In this document: positions 46,330-55,710 of the stretch, piece after piece
Position numbering within the stretch: position 1 is the first letter of the stretch
Layout of the letters: every line of letters begins with the position of its first letter
Assembly: GCA_963205115.1 (NCBI GenBank)
Contig: CAUJHV010000014.1
Location: forward strand, 1 to 64,000
DNA length: 64,000 bases
Direction: 5' to 3'
Source of the DNA: Pseudomonadota bacterium
GTDB taxonomy: Bacteria > Pseudomonadota > Gammaproteobacteria > Burkholderiales > Burkholderiaceae_C
The notes under the pieces: generated by a model
What the model saw: only the letters and a program-made list of their open reading frames with translations
Told to the model about the DNA's origin: nothing
The model's database searches: none
Translations under genes and position numbers: made by a program

Positions 46330-46467
46330 CGTGAACGTTCCGCCCTCGGGTCTCGAGCGTGGGCCCCTTCACGACCTCACGCCGGCCACCGGCAGGGGCC
46401 TTCGACGCATCGGCGTGCAGGGCTCGCGCAGGGCCGGTCCGTCGAGGGGCGGTCGGCCCGCGTCAAA

Positions 46468-46481
46468 CGTTAAGGATAACG
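46468..46481. promoter_or_regulatory. Candidate operator upstream of the FAD monooxygenase operon
   Basis: Inverted repeat CGTTA-AGGA-TAACG with perfect 5-bp arms, in an AT-richer patch (AACGTTAAGGATAACG) within the 226-bp intergenic region. MarR-type regulators of homogentisate genes in betaproteobacteria bind sites of this look, to my recollection. No regulator gene is next to it. Confidence 0.45.
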
Positions 46482-46555
46482 CCGCACGCCGGGTCGGCGC
46501 GCAGGGAATTCCAGGGCGGCAGCACGGCTGCCGCACCTGCACGGTGCAGGCGAAT

Positions 46556-47353
46556 TCAGGCGGTCGTGGCAGCGGCATTGGCCGGCGCCGCAGCACCCGC
46601 CGGGGCGGCCGCGGCAGGCAGCCGATCGACATGCCATTGCACCAGCCGGCGCATGTGGCGCAGCGAAATCTGGTGCGCATGGATCAGCCCCAGCACGCCA
46701 TTGCGGTGCAGCTCCAGCACCTTGGCATCGGGCAGTTCGGCCACGCGTTTTTCGTCGACCGTCAGGAAGCCGTCCATGCTGACCTGACGGCCATCGGGCA
46801 AGGTCGCATCGAAGCGCATGGGCTGCAGCAGATCGCTGTCCACCAGCATGGCGCCGAAAAAGCGCGTGCGCTGGATTTCGGCCTCGAGCTTCTCGAGCTG
46901 GTCGCGCATGCCCGACAGCAGTTCGGTGGGCTTGCCCGCGGCGTCGAACAGCGGCTGGCCTTCGGCCTCGGACCAGCCGCCGAAGGCGCGGTCCATCACC
47001 ACCAGCACGTGCGATTCGTCCTGGCGGGCCAGGCCGAAAGGATAGGCGCGGACCATGGCCGGCAGGTACGCGGCGCGCCACTGGCCCTTGTCGACATACA
47101 GGTTCTGCTTGTCCTGGACGCCCATCACGGCGATGGGTGCCACGAGCATCTTGCCGGTCTGCTCGTCCTTGCCGGCCTCGACAAAGACGATGGGGTATTC
47201 GCAGCAGGCATCGCCGAATTCGACGGAGGCCAGGAAGATGGCATTGAGGTCGGCAGCCACCGACCAGTCCTGCACCGCCTGCGCCAGCTTCAGCTGGCGG
47301 TGCTGGTTGCTGTCGATCACGACGGGCTGCTTGTAGAAATTCGGGTTGATCAC
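46556..47353 (-). CDS. SapC family protein
   Basis: 265 aa. Matches the SapC/S-layer-associated family often found in proteobacteria: FYKQPVVIDSNQHRQLKL at the start, FVEAGKDEQTGKMLVAPIAVMG and FLTVDEKRVAELPDAKVLEL later. Function is not known with certainty. The start is a GTG (complement of 47351-47353) overlapping the upstream CNNM stop as GTGA. The C-terminus is a low-complexity Ala/Pro tail. It is probably co-transcribed with the CNNM gene. Confidence 0.85.
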   Translation of the reverse strand: MINPNFYKQPVVIDSNQHRQLKLAQAVQDWSVAADLNAIFLASVEFGDACCEYPIVFVEAGKDEQTGKMLVAPIAVMGVQDKQNLYVDKGQWRAAYLPAMVRAYPFGLARQDESHVLVVMDRAFGGWSEAEGQPLFDAAGKPTELLSGMRDQLEKLEAEIQRTRFFGAMLVDSDLLQPMRFDATLPDGRQVSMDGFLTVDEKRVAELPDAKVLELHRNGVLGLIHAHQISLRHMRRLVQWHVDRLPAAAAPAGAAAPANAAATTA

Positions 47354-48654
47354 GGCTCTTCTCCAGGAATCGGGTCCAGGCGCGACACGAGCACCTTGTC
47401 GATGCGTCGCCCATCGAGGTCCACGACCTCGAATCGCCACGCATCCCATTCGACCACATCCGAGGTGGCGGGCAATCGTCCGAGCAGCAGGATGATCATG
47501 CCCGCCAGCGTGTTGTAGCGGCCGCGGTCTTCCTCGGGCAGCTCCTTGATTTCGAGGCGGTCCTTGAGCTCGGGCACCGGGATCAGACCGTCCAGCAGCC
47601 AGCTGCCGTCCTCGCGCTTGACGGCCCAGGCGTCGTCCTGCGCGGCGCTGCTGAATTCGCCGGTGATGGCCTCCAGCAGGTCGCGCTCGGTGATGACACC
47701 CTGGACGGCGCCGTACTCGTCGACCACGAAGACCAGGTCGGCCCCTGCGCCGCGAATGTGCTCCAGCAGCTCCATGCCCGACAGCGTCTCCGGCACGAAC
47801 ACCGGTGGATTGATGTGATCGGTCAGCCGTACCGCTTCGCCACGCACCAGCGCAGGCACCAGGCGCTGCACCTGCAGCACGCCGATCACGTCGTCCAGGC
47901 CACCGCGGCACACCGGGTAGCGCGAGTGCCCGTGCTCCTGCACGGTGGCCATCAGCTGCTCCACCGAAGCCTCGGCTTCGAGCCAGGCGATCTCGGCGCG
48001 CGGAATCATCATCGAGCCGATCTGGCGTTCGTCCAGACGGAAGACATTGCGCACCATCTGGTGCTCCTGCGCCTCGATCACGCCGGCGTCCACGCCTTCT
48101 TCCAGCTGCGCGGCAATTTCTTCTTCGGTGACCGCACGCGAGCCCGTGTCGCGGATGCCCATGATGCGCAGGATGGTCTGCGTGCTGGCCCCCAGCAGCG
48201 CGACGAACGGGCGCGTCGCGGCGGACAGCCAGTTCATCGGCGGCGCGACCCGGCGCGCCAAGGTCTCCGGAAACATCTGGCCCAGCCGCTTGGGCACGAG
48301 CTCGCCGAAGATGATGGTCAGGAAGGTGATGATCAGCACCACCAGGCCGGTGGCCGACCACTGCGCGATACGTGGCTGGATCGGGGCCGTGGTCTGCAGC
48401 CACAGCGCCAACGGGCCGGCAAACGCGGACTCGCCGACGATGCCGTTGAGCACGCCGATGGACGTGATGCCGATCTGCACCGTCGACAGGAACTTGGTCG
48501 GGTGCTCGTGCAAGTCCATCGCCGCCTGGGCGCCCGGCTCGCCGGCTTCGACCATGACCTGCAGCCGGGCCTTGCGCACCGCCGTCAAGGCCATCTCCGA
48601 CATGGCGAAGACGCCATTCAGCAGAATCAGAAAAACCAGCAGCGCGACATCCAT
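47350..48654 (-). CDS. CNNM/CorC-HlyC family membrane protein with CBS pair
   Basis: 434 aa. An N-terminal CNNM (DUF21) membrane domain (about 1-190) begins VALLVFLILLNGVFAMSEMAL and contains FGELVPKRLGQMFPE. A CBS-domain pair follows (about 205-330), then a C-terminal CorC_HlyC domain with DAWRFEVVDLDGRRIDKVLV. Family members are linked to Mg2+/Co2+ efflux. Start complementary to 48652-48654; longer upstream frames lack homology. Confidence 0.9.
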   Translation of the reverse strand: MDVALLVFLILLNGVFAMSEMALTAVRKARLQVMVEAGEPGAQAAMDLHEHPTKFLSTVQIGITSIGVLNGIVGESAFAGPLALWLQTTAPIQPRIAQWSATGLVVLIITFLTIIFGELVPKRLGQMFPETLARRVAPPMNWLSAATRPFVALLGASTQTILRIMGIRDTGSRAVTEEEIAAQLEEGVDAGVIEAQEHQMVRNVFRLDERQIGSMMIPRAEIAWLEAEASVEQLMATVQEHGHSRYPVCRGGLDDVIGVLQVQRLVPALVRGEAVRLTDHINPPVFVPETLSGMELLEHIRGAGADLVFVVDEYGAVQGVITERDLLEAITGEFSSAAQDDAWAVKREDGSWLLDGLIPVPELKDRLEIKELPEEDRGRYNTLAGMIILLLGRLPATSDVVEWDAWRFEVVDLDGRRIDKVLVSRLDPIPGEEP

Positions 48655-48715
48655 GCCCGATGAACCACCCGGTGCACCGGGCCCTTGAGGCTGGGCAGCG
48701 TAGCAGAATCGCCGC

Positions 48716-49546
48716 ATGCTTCTACTCGTGGGCGACATCCAGGGCTGCAACGAGGCGCTGGGCCGCCTTCTCGACACCGCGGGCTTCTCGCCCTCGCGCG
48801 ACCGGCTGGTGCTGCTGGGCGACCTGGTCAACCGCGGCCCGCAGTCGCTGGCCGTTCTGCAGCGGCTGCAGGGCCTGGGCGACGCGGCCACCTGCCTGCT
48901 GGGCAACCACGACCTGCACCTGCTGGCGGCGGCCTTCGGCGTGCGCAAGCCCCATCGCGACGACACCCTGGACGAGATTCTCGACAGCCCGCAGCGCGAC
49001 GCCCACATCGAGTGGCTGCGTCACCGCCCCATGGCCTGGCAGGCGGCCGGCTGGCTGTGCGTGCACGCCGGCGTGCCGCCGCAATGGACGGCCGCACAGA
49101 CGCTGGCCTGCGCGCAGGAGATCGAAAGGCTGCTGCAAGGTCCTGATCTGGCGGCCTTCCTGAACGAGATGTACGGCAACGAACCGGCCAATTGGGACAG
49201 CGCGCGCACAGCCGCCCAGCGCCGGCGTTTCATCGTCAATGCGCTGACCCGCATGCGCTTTTGCAACGCGGCCGGCGACCTTGACCTGCAGACCAAGGAG
49301 GGCGCCGGCTCCGCGCCGCCGGGCTACATGCCCTGGTTCGACGTGCCCGGTCGCGGGACCGCCGGCGTGCCGATGGCCTTCGGCCACTGGAGCACGCTGG
49401 GCCTGGTGGTGCGCGACGAACTCCTGGCCCTGGACACCGGGTGCGTCTGGGGTGGCCAGCTGACGGCCGCGCGCGTGGACGGCGGACGGCACGACATCAT
49501 CCAGGTGCCCTGCCCGCAGGGCCGGCGCCCGGGTGCAACGGCATAG
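48716..49546 (+). CDS. apaH: Symmetrical bis(5'-nucleosyl)-tetraphosphatase ApaH
   Basis: 276 aa metallophosphoesterase that splits Ap4A to two ADP and can remove Np4 caps from RNA. The PPP-family motifs GDIQG, GDLVNRGP and GNHD are at the expected spacing, and CVHAGVPPQW and FGHWSTLGL follow. Start ATG at 48716, 61 bp from the divergent CNNM gene. Stand-alone gene. Confidence 0.95.
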   Translation: MLLLVGDIQGCNEALGRLLDTAGFSPSRDRLVLLGDLVNRGPQSLAVLQRLQGLGDAATCLLGNHDLHLLAAAFGVRKPHRDDTLDEILDSPQRDAHIEWLRHRPMAWQAAGWLCVHAGVPPQWTAAQTLACAQEIERLLQGPDLAAFLNEMYGNEPANWDSARTAAQRRRFIVNALTRMRFCNAAGDLDLQTKEGAGSAPPGYMPWFDVPGRGTAGVPMAFGHWSTLGLVVRDELLALDTGCVWGGQLTAARVDGGRHDIIQVPCPQGRRPGATA

Positions 49547-49697
49547 CCGGATGCATCCCGGTGCGCGTGACAGACTCACGAACGCCGCTGCGGTGACATC
49601 CGCGCACCTCTTGACCGCGCCCGCCGCATGACCGATAGCCTGTGGACGACGTCTGCGCCTGAACGGCCGTGGGCGCACCGCACTACATCTACCGTCC

Positions 49698-50705
49698 ATG
49701 CGCACGCATCTGTTGATCGATCAATTGGCCGAGTTGGCCGGCCAGCGCAACGGCGATGCACTCGACGCGTGCTTCCTGGACCTCTTCCACGACCTGCTCT
49801 CGCCGCAATCCGTGGCGATCCTGCGACCGAACGGCGAGGAAAGCGCGCCGGTGTGGACGCAGCACCGCAAGACACGCACCCGGACCGAGAAGATCGAACG
49901 TCCGGTGCAGGAACTCCCCCGCCACGAACAGGCCTGGACCACGGGCGAAGTGCGGCAGCACCACGGCACGCCCTCGCTGACCCTCGTGCCCATGGGCGCG
50001 AAGAACGAAACGCACTGCCTGGTCGAGATCGCGTCCGAGACGCCGCTGCCCCACGACCAGGTGCGGCTGGTTCGCGGCGTCCAGCGCTTCTACGGCCATC
50101 TGCGCGCGCTGCTCGACGAGAACGAGCGTGACTCGCTGACACGGCTGCTGAACCGCAAGTCGTTCGACGAAACCTTCGTGCGAATGGCCATGCATTTGGA
50201 CACGGAGAGCGCGCCACTGGACCCCGGCGGCGGCCGGCGCCATCCCGTGGTCGCCAGCCGCTGCTGGCTGGCGGTGCTCGACATCGACCATTTCAAGAAG
50301 GTCAACGACACCTTTGGCCACCTGATCGGCGACGAGGTGCTGATCCTCGTGGCGCAAGTGATGCGCAAGACCTTCCGCGGCGCGGATCGCCTCTATCGCT
50401 TCGGCGGCGAGGAATTCGTGACGCTGCTGCGCGTGGATGCCAGCGTGGACGCGGCCGTCATCTTCGAGCGCCTGCGCGCCAACATCGAAATGTTCGATTT
50501 CCCGCGCGTGGGCAAGATGACGGTGAGCATCGGCTTCACGGAAGTGCTGCCGGGCGATACCCCCAGCGCCGCATTCGAACGCGCCGACCGCGGCGTCTAC
50601 CACGCCAAGAGCCACGGCCGCAATCAAGTGGCCGGCTACGACATGCTGGTGGAAAGCGGCGAAGTCGACGGAACAGCCCCGGTCGCCGAGATCGAGTTCT
50701 TCTGA
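49698..50705 (+). CDS. Diguanylate cyclase (GGDEF domain)
   Basis: 335 aa. The C-terminal GGDEF domain has DSLTRLLNRKSF, DIDHFKKVND and the active motif GGEEF (236-240). An allosteric I-site RGAD lies at 227-230, five residues ahead, so product inhibition by cyclic di-GMP is expected. The N-terminal 140 residues have no membrane helix and may be a degenerate GAF-like sensory domain; I do not recognise it. No EAL domain. Single-gene unit between apaH and tRNA-Ser. Confidence 0.93.
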   Translation: MRTHLLIDQLAELAGQRNGDALDACFLDLFHDLLSPQSVAILRPNGEESAPVWTQHRKTRTRTEKIERPVQELPRHEQAWTTGEVRQHHGTPSLTLVPMGAKNETHCLVEIASETPLPHDQVRLVRGVQRFYGHLRALLDENERDSLTRLLNRKSFDETFVRMAMHLDTESAPLDPGGGRRHPVVASRCWLAVLDIDHFKKVNDTFGHLIGDEVLILVAQVMRKTFRGADRLYRFGGEEFVTLLRVDASVDAAVIFERLRANIEMFDFPRVGKMTVSIGFTEVLPGDTPSAAFERADRGVYHAKSHGRNQVAGYDMLVESGEVDGTAPVAEIEFF

Positions 50706-50744
50706 TCGAGGGACTCCGACTTCGGGGCACAATCCCGGGCCCAA

Positions 50745-50832
50745 GGAAGCGTGGCCGAGCGGTTTAAGGCACCGGTCTTGAAAACCGGCGACGGGCAACC
50801 GTCCGTGAGTTCGAATCTCACCGCTTCCGCCA
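50745..50832 (+). tRNA. tRNA-Ser (UGA anticodon)
   Basis: 88 nt including an encoded CCA. Acceptor arms GGAAGCG (50745-50751) and CGCTTCC (50822-50828) pair fully. The anticodon loop CTTGAAA, flanked by CCGGT/ACCGG, carries TGA at 50779-50781. A long class II variable arm (GACGGGCAACCGTC) and a T-loop TTCGAAT are present, as expected for serine tRNA. Confidence 0.97.
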
Positions 50833-50843
50833 AAATCGCACCC

Positions 50844-50865
50844 ACAGTCCGCCACGGCGGACTGT
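50844..50865. terminator. Hairpin between tRNA-Ser and the convergent liv operon
   Basis: A perfect 10-bp stem ACAGTCCGCC/GGCGGACTGT with a 2-base loop lies 12 bp after the tRNA 3' end and 11 bp before the livM stop. It is followed by a T-rich TGTTGTCGTTG on the plus side. It probably ends transcripts from both directions. Confidence 0.75.
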
Positions 50866-50876
50866 TGTCGTTGCGC

Positions 50877-51836
50877 TCAAGGCACCAGGCGCCCGCTCGC
50901 GCCGGTGGAGACTGCCGTCTCCTCGCCGATCAGGCCGCGCGGGCGGTAGACCAGCGTGATCATCAGCACCAAGCCGATCAGGATGATCTGCCCGGCCCCG
51001 CCGCGCACCTGCCACTGGGGCGGCAGCAGCCACTGCACGACCGAGCCGCTGAGGGTCCACACGCCCCACATCACGAAGGCGCCGACCACGGCGCCGCGGT
51101 TGTTGCCACTGCCGCCCACCATCAGCATGGTCCAGGCCTGGAAAGTCAGGATGGGTATGAAGTCCTCGGGGCTGACATAGCCGATGAAGCTGGCGTACAG
51201 CGCCCCGCCCAGCCCCATGAGCGCGGAGCCGATGACGAAGGATTGCAGCCGCAGCGCGAAGGCGTTCTTGCCCAGTGACTGCGCCGCGACCTCGTCGTCG
51301 CGCAGGGCCTTCAGCGCGCGGCCCCAGGGCGAGCGCACCATGGCCTGCAGCGCGGCATAGGCCAGCAGCACCAGGGCCGCGGTGATGGCCAGCATGAGCA
51401 GGTTGCGCGCCAGCGGGCCTTCGACCAGATGCGCCAGCGGCCGTGGAATGCCGGCCATGCCTCGGCTGCCGCCGGTGAGCCAGGATTCGTTCAGCGCCAC
51501 CAGTTGCATCACGACGGCAAAGCCGATGGTGACGATGGCCAGGTAGTCCTCGCGCAGGCGCAGGATGGGCACCGCCGCGACCAGTGCCACCACGGCGGAG
51601 GCGAGCATGGCGCCGAGCAGACCCACCGCGAAAGGCAGCCCCCAGCCCGCGGCGTGGCTTTCGATGTCGAAGGCCGGCGGACCGCTGATCATCGCGAATA
51701 CGTAGGCGCCCACGAGGAAGAAGCCGGACACGCCGATGTTGAACAGCCCCGTGTAGCCCCACTGCAGGTTCAGCCCCAGGCAGACCACGGCGAAGATCAG
51801 CGCCTGGATCAGGAAGAAGACCAGGTAGGCGGTCAT
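50877..51836 (-). CDS. livM: LIV-type ABC transporter permease LivM
   Basis: 319 aa, about eight to nine membrane segments. LivM marks are NLQWGYTGLFNIGVSGFFLVGAY, the EDYLAIVTIGFA segment and DDEVAAQSLGKN. The start at MTAYLVFF is preferred, because an ATG five codons upstream lies in the GGAGGG ribosome binding site itself. Last gene of the livK-G-F-H-M operon, 109 bp after livH. Confidence 0.93.
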   Translation of the reverse strand: MTAYLVFFLIQALIFAVVCLGLNLQWGYTGLFNIGVSGFFLVGAYVFAMISGPPAFDIESHAAGWGLPFAVGLLGAMLASAVVALVAAVPILRLREDYLAIVTIGFAVVMQLVALNESWLTGGSRGMAGIPRPLAHLVEGPLARNLLMLAITAALVLLAYAALQAMVRSPWGRALKALRDDEVAAQSLGKNAFALRLQSFVIGSALMGLGGALYASFIGYVSPEDFIPILTFQAWTMLMVGGSGNNRGAVVGAFVMWGVWTLSGSVVQWLLPPQWQVRGGAGQIILIGLVLMITLVYRPRGLIGEETAVSTGASGRLVP

Positions 51837-51945
51837 GGAACGGCCCTCCACGCGGTGCGCCGCTGGGTTCGGGCCGTGACGCCGAGGATGCTGACGGACG
51901 GTCCCAGCGGGCGGCCGCTTGCCTGCCGAAGGCGGCCGGTCCGGC

Positions 51946-52848
51946 TCATGGCGACCCCGTGCGATCGCCCAGCAGGCCGCGGGGATAGACCAGCAGGATC
52001 AGGAACATCAGCCCGAAGGCCACGGCGGGCTTGTAGGCGGCGCCCAGCAGCGGCACCGCCAGCGACTGCGCCAGGCCGATGATCAGCCCGCCGAGCATGG
52101 CTCCGGGCACGCTGCCGATGCCGCCCAGGATGGCGGCTGCGAACAGCGGCAGGATCAGGTTGAAGCCCATCTCGGGCGTGACCTGCACCGTCAGGCCGAA
52201 CAGCACGCCGGCCACGGCTGCCAGGCCGCCGCCGATGACCCAGACCCAGCGGATCACGCGCGCGACGTCGATGCCCGCCACACGTGCCAGCGAGGGGTTG
52301 TCGGCCACGGCGCGCATCTCGCGGCCCAGGCGCGTATGGGCCAGGAAGGCATGCAGCGCCACCATCAGCGCGGCGGCGCAGACAACGACAAAACCCTCGT
52401 CCGCACTGAAACGCACGCCCGGCACCCACTCGCGCACGATGGCAATGCTGCGCGCGTAGTACGCCGGCTGCGGCCCCCACACAAACACCGCCACGTTGCG
52501 CAGCATCAGCGAGGCACCGAAGGACGCGATCACCAGGGCGACGGCCACTTCGCTGCGTCGCAAGGGGCGGAACAGCAGCCCGTCCAGCAGCAGGGCCAGG
52601 CCCGCGGTCAGCACCATGGCCAGCACCAGCGCCAGCAGCAGGTTCGCACCGAAGGTGAAAGGCGCGAAGACTGTGCCCGTGCCCAGCAGCGCCACCACCG
52701 AAAGCGCGAAGTAGGCGCCCAGCGTCGCGAACTCGCCATGCGCGAAGTTGGCAAAGCGCAGGATGTCGTAGGTCAGCGTCAGGCCGATGGCCCCCAGCGA
52801 CAGCGTGCAGCCCACCACCAGGCCATCCACGATGGATTGCAGGATCAT
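51946..52848 (-). CDS. livH: LIV-type ABC transporter permease LivH
   Basis: 300 aa, about eight membrane segments, standard length. N-terminus IVDGLVVGCTLSLGAIGLTLTYDILRFANFAHGEFATLGAY and the later GAMLGGLIIGLAQSL are typical. The start overlaps the livF stop by four bases, indicating coupling. Confidence 0.93.
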   Translation of the reverse strand: MILQSIVDGLVVGCTLSLGAIGLTLTYDILRFANFAHGEFATLGAYFALSVVALLGTGTVFAPFTFGANLLLALVLAMVLTAGLALLLDGLLFRPLRRSEVAVALVIASFGASLMLRNVAVFVWGPQPAYYARSIAIVREWVPGVRFSADEGFVVVCAAALMVALHAFLAHTRLGREMRAVADNPSLARVAGIDVARVIRWVWVIGGGLAAVAGVLFGLTVQVTPEMGFNLILPLFAAAILGGIGSVPGAMLGGLIIGLAQSLAVPLLGAAYKPAVAFGLMFLILLVYPRGLLGDRTGSP

Positions 52849-53582
52849 GTCGACGCCTCCCGCGTGCCCATGAACAAGGCGCCGACCTCGGGGCTGTCCA
52901 GCAGCTCGGCCGCACCGCCCGACAGGCGCACCTGCCCTTCCGCCAGCACCAGGCCGCGGTCGGAGATGGCCAGCGAGACGCGCGCGTTCTGCTCGACGAT
53001 GAGCAGGGTCACGCCCAGGGCGCGCACCTCGCGCAGCTTGTCGAAGACCATCTGCACCAGCGCCGGCGCCAGGCCGGCCGAGGGTTCGTCCAGCATCAGC
53101 AGCTGCGGGCGCGCCATCAGCGCACGCGCCACCGCCACCATCTGCCGCTCGCCACCGGACAGCGTGCCCGCGCGCTGGCGCCGGCGCTCCTTCAGGCGCG
53201 GGAACAGCGTGAACATGCGCTCCAGGTCCTCGCCGGCATCCTGCCGCCCGTCGCCCGCGGGCGCACCCAGTTCGACGTTTTCCTGCACCGACAGGCGCAC
53301 GAAGACGTTGTCGGTCTGCGGCACATAGGCCAGGCCGCGACGCACCACCTGGTGCGTGGGCACCCCCACCAGGCTGCGGCCGAACAGCTGCACCGCGCCG
53401 CTGCGCACCGGCACCAGGCCGGCCACGGCTTTCATCAAGGTTGACTTGCCTGCACCGTTAGGCCCCAGCAAGGTGACGATCTCACCGCGCGCCACGTGCA
53501 ACGTGATGCCGCGCAGGATGTTCAGCTCCGGCGTGTAGCCGGCCACCAGATCCTGCACCTGCAGGGCCAGGCTGCCGTTCAT
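52845..53582 (-). CDS. livF: LIV-type ABC transporter ATPase LivF
   Basis: 245 aa. Walker A GPNGAGKST, signature LSGGERQMVAVARAL, Walker B LLMLDEPSAGLAP and IVEQNARVSLAI are intact. Start MNGSLALQVQDL (complement of 53580-53582) overlaps the livG stop by four bases. It pairs with LivG to power uptake. Confidence 0.94.
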   Translation of the reverse strand: MNGSLALQVQDLVAGYTPELNILRGITLHVARGEIVTLLGPNGAGKSTLMKAVAGLVPVRSGAVQLFGRSLVGVPTHQVVRRGLAYVPQTDNVFVRLSVQENVELGAPAGDGRQDAGEDLERMFTLFPRLKERRRQRAGTLSGGERQMVAVARALMARPQLLMLDEPSAGLAPALVQMVFDKLREVRALGVTLLIVEQNARVSLAISDRGLVLAEGQVRLSGGAAELLDSPEVGALFMGTREAST

Positions 53583-54409
53583 GTGGCGGACTCTCGAACG
53601 TCGACCGGCGCGGCACCAAGATAGGCCTCGAGCACACGCGCGTCCTGGCGCACCTGGTCGGGCGTGCCCTCCATCAGCAGCCGCCCCTGCGCCATCACCA
53701 GCACCGGGTTGCACAAGGACATCACCAGGTCCAGGTTGTGTTCGATGACCAGCAGCGTCACGCCGCGCGCCGGCAGCTCGCGCAGGCGCTGGGCGATCTG
53801 CGCCAGCAGCACCGGATGCACGCCGGCCCCGGGTTCGTCCAGCAGGATGGCCGCGGGCTGCGCCATCAGCACACGCGCCAGTTCCAGCAGCTTGCGCTGG
53901 CCGCCGGACAGCACGCTGGCGGGCTCGGTGGCCAGCCGCTCCAGGCCCAGCCAGGCCAGCAACTCGAGCGCCTGGTCGCGGATGGCGCGCTCGCGGCGCG
54001 CCACGGCGCCGCGCGCCACCCAGTTGTTCCAGAAGTGTTCGCCCGGCTGGTCGGCGGGCACCAGCATCAGGTTTTCCAGCAGCGTCATGGTGGCGAAGGG
54101 ACGCGGGATCTGGAAGGTGCGTGCCAGGCCGGCCGCGAAGATGCGGTGCGGCGGCAGCCCGTCGATGCGGCGCCCCCGCAGCAGGATGCGCCCGCCGTTG
54201 GGCCGGTGCGCACCCGCCAGGGTGTTGAACAGCGTCGTCTTGCCGGCGCCGTTGGGGCCGATCAAGCCGGTGATGCTGCCTTCCCGCAGGTTGAACGACA
54301 CGTGGTTCACGGCATGCAGCCCGCCGAACTCCTTCACCAGCGAGTCCACCTGCAGCAGCGCCGGCGCCGGTGCGGATGACGTCGCGCTCGTTGGGGCGTT
54401 GCTGGCCAT
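53579..54409 (-). CDS. livG: LIV-type ABC transporter ATPase LivG
   Basis: 276 aa. Walker A GPNGAGKTT, signature LSGGQRKLLELARVL, Walker B ILLDEPGAGVHP and H-loop IEHNLD are intact. A Ser/Pro/Ala-rich N-terminal tail of about 20 residues precedes the ATPase domain. It lies 41 bp downstream of the binding-protein gene. Confidence 0.94.
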   Translation of the reverse strand: MASNAPTSATSSAPAPALLQVDSLVKEFGGLHAVNHVSFNLREGSITGLIGPNGAGKTTLFNTLAGAHRPNGGRILLRGRRIDGLPPHRIFAAGLARTFQIPRPFATMTLLENLMLVPADQPGEHFWNNWVARGAVARRERAIRDQALELLAWLGLERLATEPASVLSGGQRKLLELARVLMAQPAAILLDEPGAGVHPVLLAQIAQRLRELPARGVTLLVIEHNLDLVMSLCNPVLVMAQGRLLMEGTPDQVRQDARVLEAYLGAAPVDVRESAT

Positions 54410-54450
54410 GAGCGGTCCCGGGCGGCGGCAGGGCCTGCATGCCTAAGCGG

Positions 54451-55710
54451 TCACTTCAGCGCCGTACGCAGCTGGTCGATCTGTTCGACGGTGACGGTGC
54501 CCGTGACCTTCACCTTGCCCTGCGGATCGATGGACCACACGGCCATGGGCGCGGCGATGTCGCCGTTCTTGTCGAACTGCAGCGGACCCGAGGCGCCGAT
54601 GTACTGGATGGCCTTGCCTTCGCCCAGCAGCTTGACGGCACGCTTGAACTCCGCCACGCCGGCGTAGACCTTTTCACCCTTGGGATTCGTCACCTTGCGG
54701 ATGGCGTCGCGGATGGCGTCGGCCTTGGTGCTGTGCGCCTCCTGCATCGCCAGGCCCAGGATGACGGTGGCGTCATAGGCATTCGGCAGGTAGGCCTGTG
54801 TCGGCAGTTCACCGTACTTGGCCTGGTAGGCCTGCTTGAAGGCGGGCAGCGACGGCGTGTCGGCCGAGCCGGCCGCGGTGCCGTGCACCTGCTTCATGTA
54901 TGGCGCACCGACGTCATTGATGAAGTCCTGCGATTCCAGCCCGTCGGGCAGCAGGAAGTTCTGCACCCCGCCCGCAGCCACCCACTCGCGCGCCACAGTC
55001 GTGCCGTCTCCCGGGTAGCCAATCAGGAACAGGGCCTGCGGCGCGGGGCTGGCGGCCTTGGCCACTTCCGCGCGGTAGGAGGGCTGGCTGGGGTTGTAGA
55101 CCACGTCCTGCGTCACCTGGCCGCCCAGGTGCTTGAAGGCGGCCGAGAAGCGCTGCGACAGACCCTGCCCGTAGGCATTGTTGATGTACATCACCGCCAC
55201 CTTGCGGTAGCCGGCGTCATAGGCCACCTTGGCCATCGCCACGCCCTGCAGCGCATCGGACGGCGTGGTGCGGAACCAGAAACCGCCGGTCTTGCCCTGC
55301 ATCGCCATCTCGGTGAAGGTCGGGGAGGTCGACGCCGGTGAAATCAGCACCACCTTGCTGGGTACGGCCACCGAGCTCAGCACCGCGGCGCTGACGCCGC
55401 TGGACAGTGCGCCAACGATGGCGGTCACGTGTTGCACGTCCACCAGCTTCTTGGCCGCATCCACGCCCACGGCGGGATTGGTCTGGTCGTCCAGCAGGGC
55501 CAGCTTCAGCTGGCAGCCGTCGGCGCCGCCGGCGGCATTGATGTCGGCGACGGCCAGCTCCGCACCCTGCGCGATCTTCTGGCCCAAGGCGCCGAGCGAG
55601 CCGGTCAGCGACATCACGCTGCCGATCGTGGTGGTGCAGGCGGCCATGGCCGACTGGGCGGCAAATGCCAACAGGCCGGTCGAGAGAAGCAGGCGTGTCG
55701 TGTGCGTCAT
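54451..55710 (-). CDS. LIV-type ABC transporter substrate-binding protein
   Basis: 419 aa periplasmic protein of the Peripla_BP_6 fold. Signal peptide to about residue 23 (AAQSAMAACTT). Typical SVMSLTGSLGALGQKIAQGAELAVADINAAGG at the N-terminal lobe and LISPASTSPTFTE in the ligand hinge region. An excellent GGAGGT ribosome binding site lies before the ATG, and the signal peptide fixes the start. First gene of the operon; ligand may be an amino acid or a small amide or aromatic acid. Confidence 0.92.
   Translation of the reverse strand: MTHTTRLLLSTGLLAFAAQSAMAACTTTIGSVMSLTGSLGALGQKIAQGAELAVADINAAGGADGCQLKLALLDDQTNPAVGVDAAKKLVDVQHVTAIVGALSSGVSAAVLSSVAVPSKVVLISPASTSPTFTEMAMQGKTGGFWFRTTPSDALQGVAMAKVAYDAGYRKVAVMYINNAYGQGLSQRFSAAFKHLGGQVTQDVVYNPSQPSYRAEVAKAASPAPQALFLIGYPGDGTTVAREWVAAGGVQNFLLPDGLESQDFINDVGAPYMKQVHGTAAGSADTPSLPAFKQAYQAKYGELPTQAYLPNAYDATVILGLAMQEAHSTKADAIRDAIRKVTNPKGEKVYAGVAEFKRAVKLLGEGKAIQYIGASGPLQFDKNGDIAAPMAVWSIDPQGKVKVTGTVTVEQIDQLRTALK

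Noticed and set aside
50745..50832. tRNA-Ser as an attachment site for a mobile element
   Set aside because: No integrase, no duplicated tRNA 3' end and only ordinary transporter genes follow.
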